A stretch of 64,000 bases of DNA from positions 4,770,501 through 4,834,500 of the forward strand of contig NC_015844.1 in assembly GCF_000973105.1 (NCBI RefSeq), given 5' to 3'. The notes below the pieces were generated by a model. That model made no database searches. It had not been told where the DNA came from and was given only the letters and a program-made list of their open reading frames with translations. The position numbers were made by a program, and so were the translations under genes. Shown piece by piece: positions 49,308 through 57,517 of this stretch. Source of the DNA: Zobellia galactanivorans (GTDB taxonomy: Bacteria > Bacteroidota > Bacteroidia > Flavobacteriales > Flavobacteriaceae). Numbering within the stretch: position 1 is the first letter of the stretch; each line of letters starts with the position of its first letter.

Positions 49308-50528
49308 ATGCAAAGAAGAAAGTTTATTGGAAGAGCGGCCCTTGCATCTCTAGCGGGTATAATCGGTGCCGACATTGTCTACGGATCAAAAATGGCGGAA
49401 AACTATGTACCCTTGGCTCTTCAGGATCCCGACCCTTTTAAGTTGTTCAACAAAGACAAGGAGATGGTCGTACTCAACGACAAACCATGGAATATGGAGG
49501 CCCAGGCCCATCTTTTAGACGATAAGGTCACACCGAACAAGTATATTTTTGTCCGTAATAATGGACTCATACCTGAGGCAATAGATGTAAAAAATTGGAC
49601 GCTTACCATCGATGGTGAGTCCGTCAAACAAAAAAAGACCTATACCCTTGAGGAGCTCAAATCAAAGTTTAAGCACCATACCTATCAATTGACCTTAGAA
49701 TGTGGCGGTAACGGAAGGAGCGAATTCGACCCACCCGCTAAGGGAAACCAATGGACGGTAGGCGCGGTGTATTGCGCAAGTTGGACCGGTGTTCGGCTTC
49801 GTGACGTTCTCGAAGATGTTGGCATAAAAGACGACGCCGTGTATTTTGGCTACCATGCGGCCGATATCCACCTGAGCCGAGACCCTGGAAAAGAACCTAT
49901 ATCAAGAGGGGCCCCTATGGCTAAGGCCATGCAAGACGAAACCCTATTGGCCTTTAAAATGAACGGCGAAGATATCCCCTTGGCACATGGGTATCCACTT
50001 AGGGTAATTGCCGGCGGCTGGCCTGCATCGGTGTCGGGCAAATGGTTACAGCGTATCAGTATTAGAAATATCGTTCACGACGGCACCAAAATGACAGGCA
50101 CCGCATACAGGGTTCCCTGCAAACCTGTTGCCCCAGGGGAAAAAGTAGCGGACGAAGATATGTGCATTATAGAGTCGATGCCGGTAAAGTCACTGATTAC
50201 CTATCCGAAATCGGGCGCCACTATTCCCGAAGGAAAAAAATTAACGGTCAGGGGCCATGCCTGGGCCGGGGAGCTAGAGGTTGCCAAAATGGAATACTCT
50301 ATTGATTTTGGTTCTACCTGGAAGCAATGTAACCTTGAAAAACCTGCCAACCGATTGGCTTGGCAGCATTTTTCTGCCCAAGTGGAATTTCCACAACAAG
50401 GGTACTACGAGGTTTGGGCGCGCGCGACCGATTCAAACGGATTTAGCCAGCCCATGTTATTACCGGGGTGGAACCCCAAAGGCTACCTGAACAATGCCTG
50501 TCATAGAATAGCCGTAAAAGTTGCATAG
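49308..50528 (+). CDS. Sulfite-oxidase-type molybdopterin enzyme, exported
   Basis: A 406-residue molybdenum enzyme with a Tat-type signal (RRKFIGRAALASLAG, residues 3-17), so it should fold in the cytoplasm and act in the periplasm. The SUOX fold shows the molybdenum-ligating Cys132 in LECGGNGRSEF and substrate-side RVIAGGWPASVSGKW. The C-terminal dimerisation domain begins near residue 285 (ITYPKSGATIPEGKK). A membrane-bound c-type cytochrome gene starts directly after its stop, so electrons from the oxidation probably pass to that cytochrome, as in SorAB sulfite dehydrogenases. Sulfite is the likely but unproven substrate. Confidence 0.88.
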   Translation: MQRRKFIGRAALASLAGIIGADIVYGSKMAENYVPLALQDPDPFKLFNKDKEMVVLNDKPWNMEAQAHLLDDKVTPNKYIFVRNNGLIPEAIDVKNWTLTIDGESVKQKKTYTLEELKSKFKHHTYQLTLECGGNGRSEFDPPAKGNQWTVGAVYCASWTGVRLRDVLEDVGIKDDAVYFGYHAADIHLSRDPGKEPISRGAPMAKAMQDETLLAFKMNGEDIPLAHGYPLRVIAGGWPASVSGKWLQRISIRNIVHDGTKMTGTAYRVPCKPVAPGEKVADEDMCIIESMPVKSLITYPKSGATIPEGKKLTVRGHAWAGELEVAKMEYSIDFGSTWKQCNLEKPANRLAWQHFSAQVEFPQQGYYEVWARATDSNGFSQPMLLPGWNPKGYLNNACHRIAVKVA

Positions 50529-51017
50529 ATGAAGAAGCCGAACCACGACAAACTGAAACAGGAATTTCGGGGATTCTACAGGGTATTGATCCTTACCTGT
50601 ACCATAGTAGCTATTTTTGCGGTCGGATTGATCTACCTTTTGGTCGACCCCGATCTATCGGCCTTTAAGAATAACGGACCTGATGCCGAGATAGTCACCG
50701 TGCCGGTAGAGGAAGATGATTTTGACAAAATAGAAAACGGGATCCACGTACGGACCGGTTTTGTCGATGCCCCGGGAATGATGGAGACCGTTCAAAATTG
50801 CACTAATTGCCATTCCGCAAAACTGGTGATCCAAAACCGAATGAACAAGGAGCGCTGGAAGGCCACGATCAGATGGATGCAGGAAACCCAGAATTTATGG
50901 GATTTAGGGAAGAATGAAGATATTATCATCGATTATTTAGTAACCAACTATCCCCCCAAGAAAAAAGGCCGAAGGGAAGTTTTAACCGATATTGATTGGT
51001 ATGAACTGAAAGATTGA
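50529..51017 (+). CDS. Membrane-anchored monohaem cytochrome c
   Basis: A 162-residue protein with one N-terminal membrane helix (about residues 18-38) and a periplasmic domain with a single haem-binding motif CTNCH at residues 91-95; Met117 in the WMQET segment is a candidate second axial ligand. It starts at the base after the stop of the sulfite-oxidase-type gene and is thus its likely electron acceptor, comparable to SorB. It is shorter and membrane-bound, unlike soluble SorB. Partner enzyme and cytochrome are well matched in context. Confidence 0.85.
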   Translation: MKKPNHDKLKQEFRGFYRVLILTCTIVAIFAVGLIYLLVDPDLSAFKNNGPDAEIVTVPVEEDDFDKIENGIHVRTGFVDAPGMMETVQNCTNCHSAKLVIQNRMNKERWKATIRWMQETQNLWDLGKNEDIIIDYLVTNYPPKKKGRREVLTDIDWYELKD

Positions 51018-51062
51018 ACACCTTTTTTCGACCAATACCCAAGTTTATAGCTTGCTTTTATT

Positions 51063-51959
51063 ATGGAAAAATATCTTGATGCATTTCTCAATTCCTTTAT
51101 GGGTACACTCAATTGGACCTGGAAGTCGATTGTATTTGAAGTCCCTTGGTACACCAATTATTTTTGGGGAATCATCTTGCTCTCCATATTGGTCTGGATT
51201 CTCGAAATTGCTTTCCCGTGGCGCAAAAACCAAGCCGTTTTTCGAAAGGATTTTTGGTTGGATGCCTTTTACATCTTTTTTAATTTTTTCCTTTTCACCA
51301 TAGTTATTAGTGGATTTTATAAGTGTTTGGAACTATTGTTCTTAGATATAGGGATAGCATCCAATACTTTAGCATTGGTCGATTTAAAGGAATGGCCGGA
51401 AATCTTTCAACTATTGGTCTTTTTCGTGCTCTTGGATTTCGTGCAATGGTTTACCCATATGCTACTTCATAGATATGCCTTTTTATGGGAATTCCATAAG
51501 GTGCACCACAGTGTAAAGGAAATGGGTTTTGCAGCCCATATGCGCTACCATTGGATGGAAAATATTTTTTATAAGCCCTTAAAAACTTTTGCAGTAATGA
51601 TATTGGGAGGCTTTGAGCCGGAGCAGGCCTATATTGTTCATTTTGTTGCTATTGCCATCGGTCATTTAAACCATTCCAACATTAAACTTACCTGGGGACC
51701 GTTAAAATATATCTTCAATAATCCGGTCATGCATTTGTACCACCATGCCTATGAACTTCCCGAAGGAAGAAAGAATGGCGTTAATTACGGCATAAGCTTG
51801 AGTATGTGGGACTATCTTTTTAAAACCGACTACATCCCCGAAGATAGTGGCCTCGTTCCTCTGGGCTACGAAGGGGACAACGAGATGCCCAAGGGCTTTA
51901 TTGGCCAGTTCGTTTATGGTTTTCATTCCAAGCGAAAAAACAAAGCCACAAACCCATAG
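51063..51959 (+). CDS. Sterol desaturase/fatty acid hydroxylase family protein
   Basis: A 298-residue integral membrane protein with about four helices and the three histidine boxes of the di-iron family: HMLLH (132-136), HKVHH (145-149), and HLYHH (224-228), with additional His201 in GHLNHSN. Members hydroxylate or desaturate fatty acids, sterols or carotenoids. It lies 45 bases after the cytochrome gene in the same direction. Whether the cytochrome supplies electrons to this enzyme, or the two merely share a transcript, cannot be told. The substrate is unknown. Confidence 0.9.
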   Translation: MEKYLDAFLNSFMGTLNWTWKSIVFEVPWYTNYFWGIILLSILVWILEIAFPWRKNQAVFRKDFWLDAFYIFFNFFLFTIVISGFYKCLELLFLDIGIASNTLALVDLKEWPEIFQLLVFFVLLDFVQWFTHMLLHRYAFLWEFHKVHHSVKEMGFAAHMRYHWMENIFYKPLKTFAVMILGGFEPEQAYIVHFVAIAIGHLNHSNIKLTWGPLKYIFNNPVMHLYHHAYELPEGRKNGVNYGISLSMWDYLFKTDYIPEDSGLVPLGYEGDNEMPKGFIGQFVYGFHSKRKNKATNP

Positions 51960-52003
51960 GAAGCTTTCCTGTCGGCCTGCGGCTTCGCATCTTTTTAAAA
52001 GGG

Positions 52004-54223
52004 TTAAAGCGGAATGCTTATCCCTAAATTTATATTCCTTCCAATATTCGCTATACCATCGGTTTTCAGACGGGACAAGTGCGAAATATAATCGGTGTTT
52101 AAAATATTGTTGGCGCTAACGCGAATATCGATAGGGTAACCAAAAAGAAGGGTCTTTCCTCCAAGCCCCAAGCTCAAAAGGTTATACCCGTCTGAAGCGA
52201 GTTCAAATCCACTGACCTTATCCTGTTTAAAAACGGATTTAAGCGTGACGAAAGCATAGTAGTTCTCTAGCCAACTGTTACTTTTGGTGAATTCCGTACG
52301 TAGGGTGTTGTTCAGGGCGTTTGCAGGAATCAAAGGCAAATAGCTGTCGTCTTTAAGTTTTCCGGTAACCATTTCAAAACTACTCTCAATATGTAGCCAA
52401 TCTAAGGGATGTGGATGTATATGTAATCCGATTTCCCCGCCGTAGAGTTTGGCGTCTTGCTGTTCGTATAAGAAAACAGTATTTCCGTCGATGGTCTGAC
52501 CATTGGATTGAATAAAGATATAATCGTTTACTGCGTTGTAAAACCCGTTGACATAGAACTCTACGTGTTCGTTTTTATATTCTAGAGAGATGTCGGTCTG
52601 CAGGTTTTGTTCGTTGCTCAAATCGGCATTACCTATTTCGTAGCGGTTCGTGCCTTCGTGTACCCCGTTAGAAGTCAATTCGGCCAAATTGGGCGCCCTA
52701 AAACCCGAAGCCAGGTTAATTCGGGCGGTAAGCCGTTTTAAGGGTTCCAGCTTATAACCAATGGCGGCATTCACACTATTGAAGTCCCGATCTATCGGAG
52801 CGATATACCCCTCTTCACCGGAGATCCCGTTTTCCTCACCGCTCAGGGTACGCCGATCATAGCGGAGTCCGAGCTGTAGGTCGCTATTGTTCTCAAAATG
52901 AAGGTGTGATGTGGCCAAGAAACCGATGTCGTTGGTCGTGGCATCGGGAATCAGGACTTCTTCCCCGAAATTGGTATTGGTTTGGTGCATTCCTTGCGCA
53001 CCGACAATAGTTTCCCAGTTGCCCCATTTTGGCAAGTGATAGAGAAGATTGTAGTTGAAAGTGGCCAAATCCATATCAAGGGCGGCACCTTCTTCCCCTT
53101 CCTCAAACTCTTTTCTAGTATTAAAGGTATAGCCCAAAATGGTTTCCAAACTTGACGCTCCAAAGAAAATATTGGTTTTTGAACTTACAATATGGTTATC
53201 TATTTTTTGAAAGGGGGAAAGGGGTGCGCGTTCATTGGTCTGAGCACCTATTTCTTCTGGAATACCCAGTTTTAGGTAATTGTAGTTATAACGAAGTTCC
53301 GTTTTAAAATTGCTTTCCTGATAGGCGATACCCGTTTTTACATCGTGTTCCTGAAACCTCGAATTGGTTACCGTTACATCATCGCCTGTGTGATAATCGG
53401 TATGACTGGCCGTGCTCCCCCTTAAAATAAACTTGAACTTTTCCCCAGAGGTTTTAAACCCGGCATTGGCATTAAGCCCTTCGGTGTTTGAAAAATAATT
53501 AAGATTAAGGTCGCCTTCGGTACTGTTCGCCACTGCAAACTTTTCAGGGTTAAGGTAGAGTACCCCGCCCATGGCATCTGAGCCGTAAAGGAGGGAAGCA
53601 GGTCCCTTTATAACCTCTACACTCTCAATACCTGCATCACTTATACCAAGACCGTGTTCATCTCCAAACTGTTGATTTTCAAGTCGAATGCCTTGGGTAT
53701 ACACGAGTACACGGTTAGAACTAAGTCCTCGTATGACCGGCTTGCCTATTCCAAGGCCGGTAGAGACACTTTCCACCCCTGGAACATTGGTAATCCCGTC
53801 GGAAAGCGTAACCGCCCCCTTGGTCTTAAGGCTCTTGATATCGGCCCTTTCTACCTTCATCACATTTTCACGCTGTAGCTTATGAAAGGGGGTCGAAACG
53901 ATAATTTCTTCCATTTCAATGGCACTGGATGCCAATTGGGCATCATAAGTGTTGTTGCCGGTCGTGATTAAAATAGACTTCGACAAAGTTTGAAAACCAA
54001 TGTGGGAGATAACAATCTTATAGCTCCCCGTTGGCAGGTTGTTCAATTCATAACTTCCGTTTTCATCGGTGACCGTACCCTTTTCCAACTGTGGAAAATA
54101 GACCTCCGCACCAAATAATTTCGTGTTTCCCCTTGGATCGGTAACAGTTCCCGATAAAGCGTTTTGGGCGTGTACATAAGTTCCCAACATTGCAAAAAGC
54201 AATGCATATATAAAGCGTTCCAT
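52004..54223 (-). CDS. TonB-dependent receptor, ZnuD-like
   Basis: A 739-residue outer-membrane receptor: signal peptide (1-20, ending VHAQ), a carboxypeptidase-like domain (about 22-100), a plug (about 105-225) with PVIRGLSSNRVLVYTQGIR, QFGDEHGLGISD and EVIKGPASLLYGSDAMGG, and a barrel ending GISIPL, without a terminal aromatic. The plug wording resembles ZnuD-type zinc receptors; histidines such as DEHGLG and ASHTDYHTGDD are consistent with metal binding. It lies 53 bases downstream of a His/Cys-rich small exported protein, as in other flavobacterial metal loci. Metal specificity is inference. Confidence 0.9.
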   Translation of the reverse strand: MERFIYALLFAMLGTYVHAQNALSGTVTDPRGNTKLFGAEVYFPQLEKGTVTDENGSYELNNLPTGSYKIVISHIGFQTLSKSILITTGNNTYDAQLASSAIEMEEIIVSTPFHKLQRENVMKVERADIKSLKTKGAVTLSDGITNVPGVESVSTGLGIGKPVIRGLSSNRVLVYTQGIRLENQQFGDEHGLGISDAGIESVEVIKGPASLLYGSDAMGGVLYLNPEKFAVANSTEGDLNLNYFSNTEGLNANAGFKTSGEKFKFILRGSTASHTDYHTGDDVTVTNSRFQEHDVKTGIAYQESNFKTELRYNYNYLKLGIPEEIGAQTNERAPLSPFQKIDNHIVSSKTNIFFGASSLETILGYTFNTRKEFEEGEEGAALDMDLATFNYNLLYHLPKWGNWETIVGAQGMHQTNTNFGEEVLIPDATTNDIGFLATSHLHFENNSDLQLGLRYDRRTLSGEENGISGEEGYIAPIDRDFNSVNAAIGYKLEPLKRLTARINLASGFRAPNLAELTSNGVHEGTNRYEIGNADLSNEQNLQTDISLEYKNEHVEFYVNGFYNAVNDYIFIQSNGQTIDGNTVFLYEQQDAKLYGGEIGLHIHPHPLDWLHIESSFEMVTGKLKDDSYLPLIPANALNNTLRTEFTKSNSWLENYYAFVTLKSVFKQDKVSGFELASDGYNLLSLGLGGKTLLFGYPIDIRVSANNILNTDYISHLSRLKTDGIANIGRNINLGISIPL

Positions 54224-54276
54224 AATAATTATGATTTAAAGTAATTCTTAAAATAAGGTGCTGTAAATCGAGGTAA

Positions 54277-54606
54277 TTATGAAAGTTGGGGTGGTCCCCT
54301 AAGTACAAAATGTAGTTTTTGGTATTTGCTTAAAAAGAAGTAGAAATTGTTGGTATTCTCCCTAGTGATTTCAGGGGTATAAGGTGTAAAGGCAATTAAG
54401 AAAGGAGTGAACTGAGGGGAGAGATGGAACTTTTGAAAATCACAATCCAACTCGGCTTCATGCACGTGAAGGCTATCGGCTTCGGTACACTCTTCGGAAT
54501 GGTGTTCGTAAAGGGCGTGTGCAAGTTTAGTGATCGAAGGTGCAAGGATACAGACCACCAGCAAAACGGAAATCGTTGAAGTTAAAATGCCGATGATTTT
54601 ATTCAT
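54277..54606 (-). CDS. Small His/Cys-rich exported protein preceding a TonB receptor
   Basis: A 109-residue protein with an N-terminal hydrophobic signal (about residues 4-22) and a mature part starting HALYEHHSEECTEADSLHVH and DCDFQKF: His30, His35, His36, Cys40, His47, His49 and Cys55 form a likely metal-binding set. The C-terminus ends LRGPPQLS. Proteins with this pattern (HAL...H-H...C...H-H...CDF) are recurrent in flavobacteria in front of TonB receptors; no function is proven. It resembles, in layout but not in sequence, the His-rich protein at 31409-31807. Confidence 0.75.
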   Translation of the reverse strand: MNKIIGILTSTISVLLVVCILAPSITKLAHALYEHHSEECTEADSLHVHEAELDCDFQKFHLSPQFTPFLIAFTPYTPEITRENTNNFYFFLSKYQKLHFVLRGPPQLS

Positions 54607-54658
54607 GCCACAAAACTAGAAAAAATTACAGTAGTCGTTTCGTTAAAGAATTGGTAAA

Positions 54659-54961
54659 TTATTTAAGCAAGAAGCCTAGGCCAAGCCTGTGGATCATTTT
54701 CTTTTCAAAATTCCAGAAGAACCGAAACTGACCAAAGAGCCATCCAAAGGCCACCAAAAGCACTTGGTAAATAGGGAATATCAAGAAAATACGTGCCGTC
54801 CAGTATAACCAGGCACTCGTAGTTTCGCTGTCAAGACCTATAAAAGAAGTAATGGGGGCAGCAAGTTTGGTAGCACAGGAGCCGGTAATGGCAAAGACCA
54901 AAAAAATGACGGCTAACTGAAAATTGGAGTCTACGCCCCAGCGTTGTTTAAGTTTTTTCAT
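54659..54961 (-). CDS. DUF6787 family membrane protein
   Basis: A 100-residue protein with two membrane helices (about residues 15-33 and 54-75). It begins KKLKQRWGVDSNFQLAVIF and contains ITGSCATKLAAP and a C-terminal FRFFWNFEKKMIHRLGLG, the blocks of DUF6787, a Bacteroidota family without assigned function. It is 27 bases downstream of the DUF6146 gene on the same strand, so both are probably on one transcript. Confidence 0.75.
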   Translation of the reverse strand: MKKLKQRWGVDSNFQLAVIFLVFAITGSCATKLAAPITSFIGLDSETTSAWLYWTARIFLIFPIYQVLLVAFGWLFGQFRFFWNFEKKMIHRLGLGFLLK

Positions 54962-54988
54962 AACAAGAATCTAGACAAATATAGGGAA

Positions 54989-55444
54989 TCAAATTCTTGG
55001 TACAAAAGGCCCTAGTCGCTGATTGTATTTTCTTTGGAAATAAATAAAGTAATTATAGAGCTTGTAATTCACCTCGTAGCCGTAATCCGTATGAAAATCA
55101 TAGTTGATCTGCTGCTCATAAAGATTGGGGTCATAGCGCATGGGCTGCATTACCCTTTGGTTGTAGTTGGTGACGAAAATCTGGTTTCTGCTTTCAAGAA
55201 ACTCTTGGGAGTAATAGTTTCGGGGTTTGGCTATGCTCTCTAACCAAAAATTGAAACCGGGTTCAATGATGATAATTTCGTATTCGGTGGCATCGTCGGC
55301 AATTTTTACCGTATCCGCCTCCTTTTGACGAAAGGCAGCTTTCTCTTTATCGGATATTACGGTTTCTTTTGAACTTGAACAACTGCCCGCTATCATTACG
55401 AAAAAAAGACCGAGTGTGCCTAAAACTAAATATATCTTTTTCAT
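54989..55444 (-). CDS. DUF6146 family lipoprotein
   Basis: A 151-residue lipoprotein: signal peptide with lipobox AGSC at about residue 22 followed by SSSKE. The domain has EYEIIIIEPGFNFWLE, RNYYSQEFLESRNQIFVTNYN and a tyrosine-rich C-terminus (LYNYFIYFQRKYNQRLGPFVPRI, in parts). This matches DUF6146, which is restricted to Bacteroidota and has no known function. It is exported to the periplasm or outer membrane. It has a 104-base gap to the DUF937 gene, which carries its own terminator. Confidence 0.77.
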   Translation of the reverse strand: MKKIYLVLGTLGLFFVMIAGSCSSSKETVISDKEKAAFRQKEADTVKIADDATEYEIIIIEPGFNFWLESIAKPRNYYSQEFLESRNQIFVTNYNQRVMQPMRYDPNLYEQQINYDFHTDYGYEVNYKLYNYFIYFQRKYNQRLGPFVPRI

Positions 55445-55491
55445 AGCTTCATCTTTTAGCAGTATTGCAACAACTTCTATACCAATTTACA

Positions 55492-55527
55492 AAAAAAAGC
55501 CGCTTGTATCAACAAACGACTTTTAGT
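55492..55527 (-). terminator. Imperfect terminator after the DUF937 gene
   Basis: On the minus strand AAAAGTCGTTTGTTGATACAAG-type arms pair imperfectly (TTGT/ACAA and AAAAG/CTTTT with two mismatches) and are followed by a T-run, 22 bases beyond the stop codon. Confidence 0.6.
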
Positions 55528-55548
55528 GATTTTGCAAATGTAAGTGGT

Positions 55549-56181
55549 CTATTTTCCGAAGAGACCGCCTAGCATACCGCCAATTCCTCCTTTTTTACCA
55601 CCAAGGGCCATAGAGGCTACATCGTCAAGTATACTTCCGTCACCGTCGGAATCTAAAAAAGATTCGATCAAAGACTGTTGTTGGTTACCGGAATCACCGC
55701 CACCCATCAAGTTTCCTAAAAGGTCGCCAATGCCATTGGAATCGCTAACGTTCTGTTCTTTGGTCTGTTTTCCTAGGTATCCTAATAGAATAGGGGCCGC
55801 TACTTTCAATATGGTAGCAACGGAACCTGCATCCATTCCTGACTTTTGGCTTAATGCATTTTCAACCTGAGCCTGTTTTCCTCCTAGGACATGACCAAGA
55901 ATACCTGCACCATCGTCCATTACCGATTGATCCACACCTCCACTGAAAAGTCCGCCAAGATTATCTAAGATACCCCCGTCGTGCTTGCCCGATAGGGCGC
56001 TCATCAATCCTTGTGCCCCCTCGGGAGAAGACGCATTTTTTTTCATTGCGCCCATTAAAACGGGGAGGGCCATACTAAGCACACTACCGGTTTGGTCGGT
56101 AGAGTTGCCCGTTTGGCTGGCTACGCCGCTTATTAATTGTTTGCCCATAGGGCTGCTTAGTAAGTCTAATAATCCTGACAT
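55549..56181 (-). CDS. DUF937 domain protein
   Basis: A 210-residue, low-complexity, Gly/Ala/Ser/Met-rich cytoplasmic protein. It begins MSGLLDLLSSPMGKQLISG, contains repeated short helices such as LSMALPVLMGAMKKNA and VATILKVAAPILLGYLG (the DUF937 signature), and an Asp-rich segment SFLDSDGDGSILDD resembling a Ca-binding loop. The C-terminus is glycine-rich (GGKKGGIGGMLGGLFG). DUF937 proteins have no proven function. It is preceded by 279 bases without a gene and followed by a terminator. Confidence 0.83.
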   Translation of the reverse strand: MSGLLDLLSSPMGKQLISGVASQTGNSTDQTGSVLSMALPVLMGAMKKNASSPEGAQGLMSALSGKHDGGILDNLGGLFSGGVDQSVMDDGAGILGHVLGGKQAQVENALSQKSGMDAGSVATILKVAAPILLGYLGKQTKEQNVSDSNGIGDLLGNLMGGGDSGNQQQSLIESFLDSDGDGSILDDVASMALGGKKGGIGGMLGGLFGK

Positions 56182-56460
56182 AATGTTTAGTGTTTATGTG
56201 TTTATGTGTTTATAATTGATTAACAATTTACGAAAAGATTCGGTCAAAAATACTAGAAAGGAAGAAGAACCCTTATAATCTCTTGCCCAAACCTTCATTA
56301 TACAAAATATACCTATCTGATTCGTAATGAGTTGCCGACAAGAATTCCGTAGAAAAGCGAAAAAAGTCTTGTGGTTTTATCCGTAGAGGTTTAATTGAAA
56401 AAAATCCCCACCGAACGATACCTTGTTCAACGAGGTTATGGTAAACGTATTGTACTCGAC

Positions 56461-57411
56461 TTATTTTAATAGTGTAATGATCTGTTCTGCCAATTCGGTG
56501 GAAATACGGTTCTGTGCTTCGCCGGTTGCGGCACCTATATGGGGTGTAAGCGAAATATTCGGGTGCATCAATATCCTAATTTCAGGTGAAGGCTCCGATT
56601 CATACACATCAAGTCCCGCAAAGGAGACGTTCCCGTTTTCAAGGGCATCTACCAAAGCGACTTCATCGAGTACACCTCCACGGGCGGCATTTACGATACC
56701 GACCCCAGGTTTCATTTGCTCAAATTCCTTTTTTCCCAAAACATAACTTTTTTGAGCAGGAACGTGAAGCGTAATAAAATCGGCGGTTGAAACCAATTCG
56801 TCCTTAGTTTGTGACTCAAAATCAAAAGTTAGCGATCGTCCGTCGAAAAAGGGCAGCTCGATCGATGCCTTTTCAAGAAATGGATCGTGGTAGATGACTT
56901 TCATACCTACGCCCAGTGCAATTTTGGCCGTGGCCTGACCGATTCTTCCAAAACCGATAATACCCAGGGTCTTTCCCCGTAGCTCCATTCCGGCAGCGTA
57001 GGATTTCTTCAATTGCTTGAACTTGCTATCACCTTCAAGCGGCATATTCCTATTGGCATCGTGCAAATACCTGACTCCCCCAAAAAGATGGGCGAACACA
57101 AGTTCGGCCACGGATGAAGATGAAGCCGAAGGGGTATTGATAACATGAAGCCCCTTGCCCTTGGCGTATTCCACATCAATATTGTCCATTCCGACCCCGC
57201 CTCTTCCTATAAGTTTTAGGCTAGGGCAGTTGTCGATAAGGTCTTTACGCACCTGTGTGGCACTGCGCACCAACAGACCGTTTATTTGATTATCGTTAAT
57301 GAAATTCTGTAATTGTTCTTGGGCCACCCTAGTGGTCAGTACTTCAAAACCAGAATCTTCAAGTACTTTGATGCCCGCTTGGGCCATTCCGTCATTTGCA
57401 AGTATTTTCAT
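56461..57411 (-). CDS. serA: D-2-hydroxyacid dehydrogenase, 3-phosphoglycerate dehydrogenase type
   Basis: A 316-residue NAD-dependent dehydrogenase. The nucleotide site is GIIGFGRIGQATA, and the catalytic triad lies in NAARGGVLDE (Arg), YESEPS (Glu) and TPHIGAATGEA (His). It is the short form without the C-terminal ACT regulatory domain found in E. coli SerA. Placed directly after serC on the same strand, it most likely oxidises 3-phosphoglycerate in serine synthesis. The ATG at 57409-57411 is the natural start; a TTG nine bases upstream is less likely. A hairpin at 57441-57488 separates it from serC. Confidence 0.9.
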   Translation of the reverse strand: MKILANDGMAQAGIKVLEDSGFEVLTTRVAQEQLQNFINDNQINGLLVRSATQVRKDLIDNCPSLKLIGRGGVGMDNIDVEYAKGKGLHVINTPSASSSSVAELVFAHLFGGVRYLHDANRNMPLEGDSKFKQLKKSYAAGMELRGKTLGIIGFGRIGQATAKIALGVGMKVIYHDPFLEKASIELPFFDGRSLTFDFESQTKDELVSTADFITLHVPAQKSYVLGKKEFEQMKPGVGIVNAARGGVLDEVALVDALENGNVSFAGLDVYESEPSPEIRILMHPNISLTPHIGAATGEAQNRISTELAEQIITLLK

Positions 57412-57440
57412 CTGATTCAAATATTGGTTTGTATTGAAAT

Positions 57441-57488
57441 AAAAAGGCCGTCCGTCGGCAAGGCATGTACCAACGGTCGTCCTTTTTT
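57441..57488 (-). terminator. Long hairpin between serC and serA
   Basis: On the minus strand a long imperfect stem (AAAAAGG...CCTTTTT with inner CG and CCGT/ACGG pairs) spans nearly the whole intergenic space and is flanked by T-rich sequence. It could terminate or attenuate transcription before serA. Confidence 0.6.
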
Positions 57489-57517
57489 ATGATCTTAATT
57501 TTATAGGGAACAGGCTG

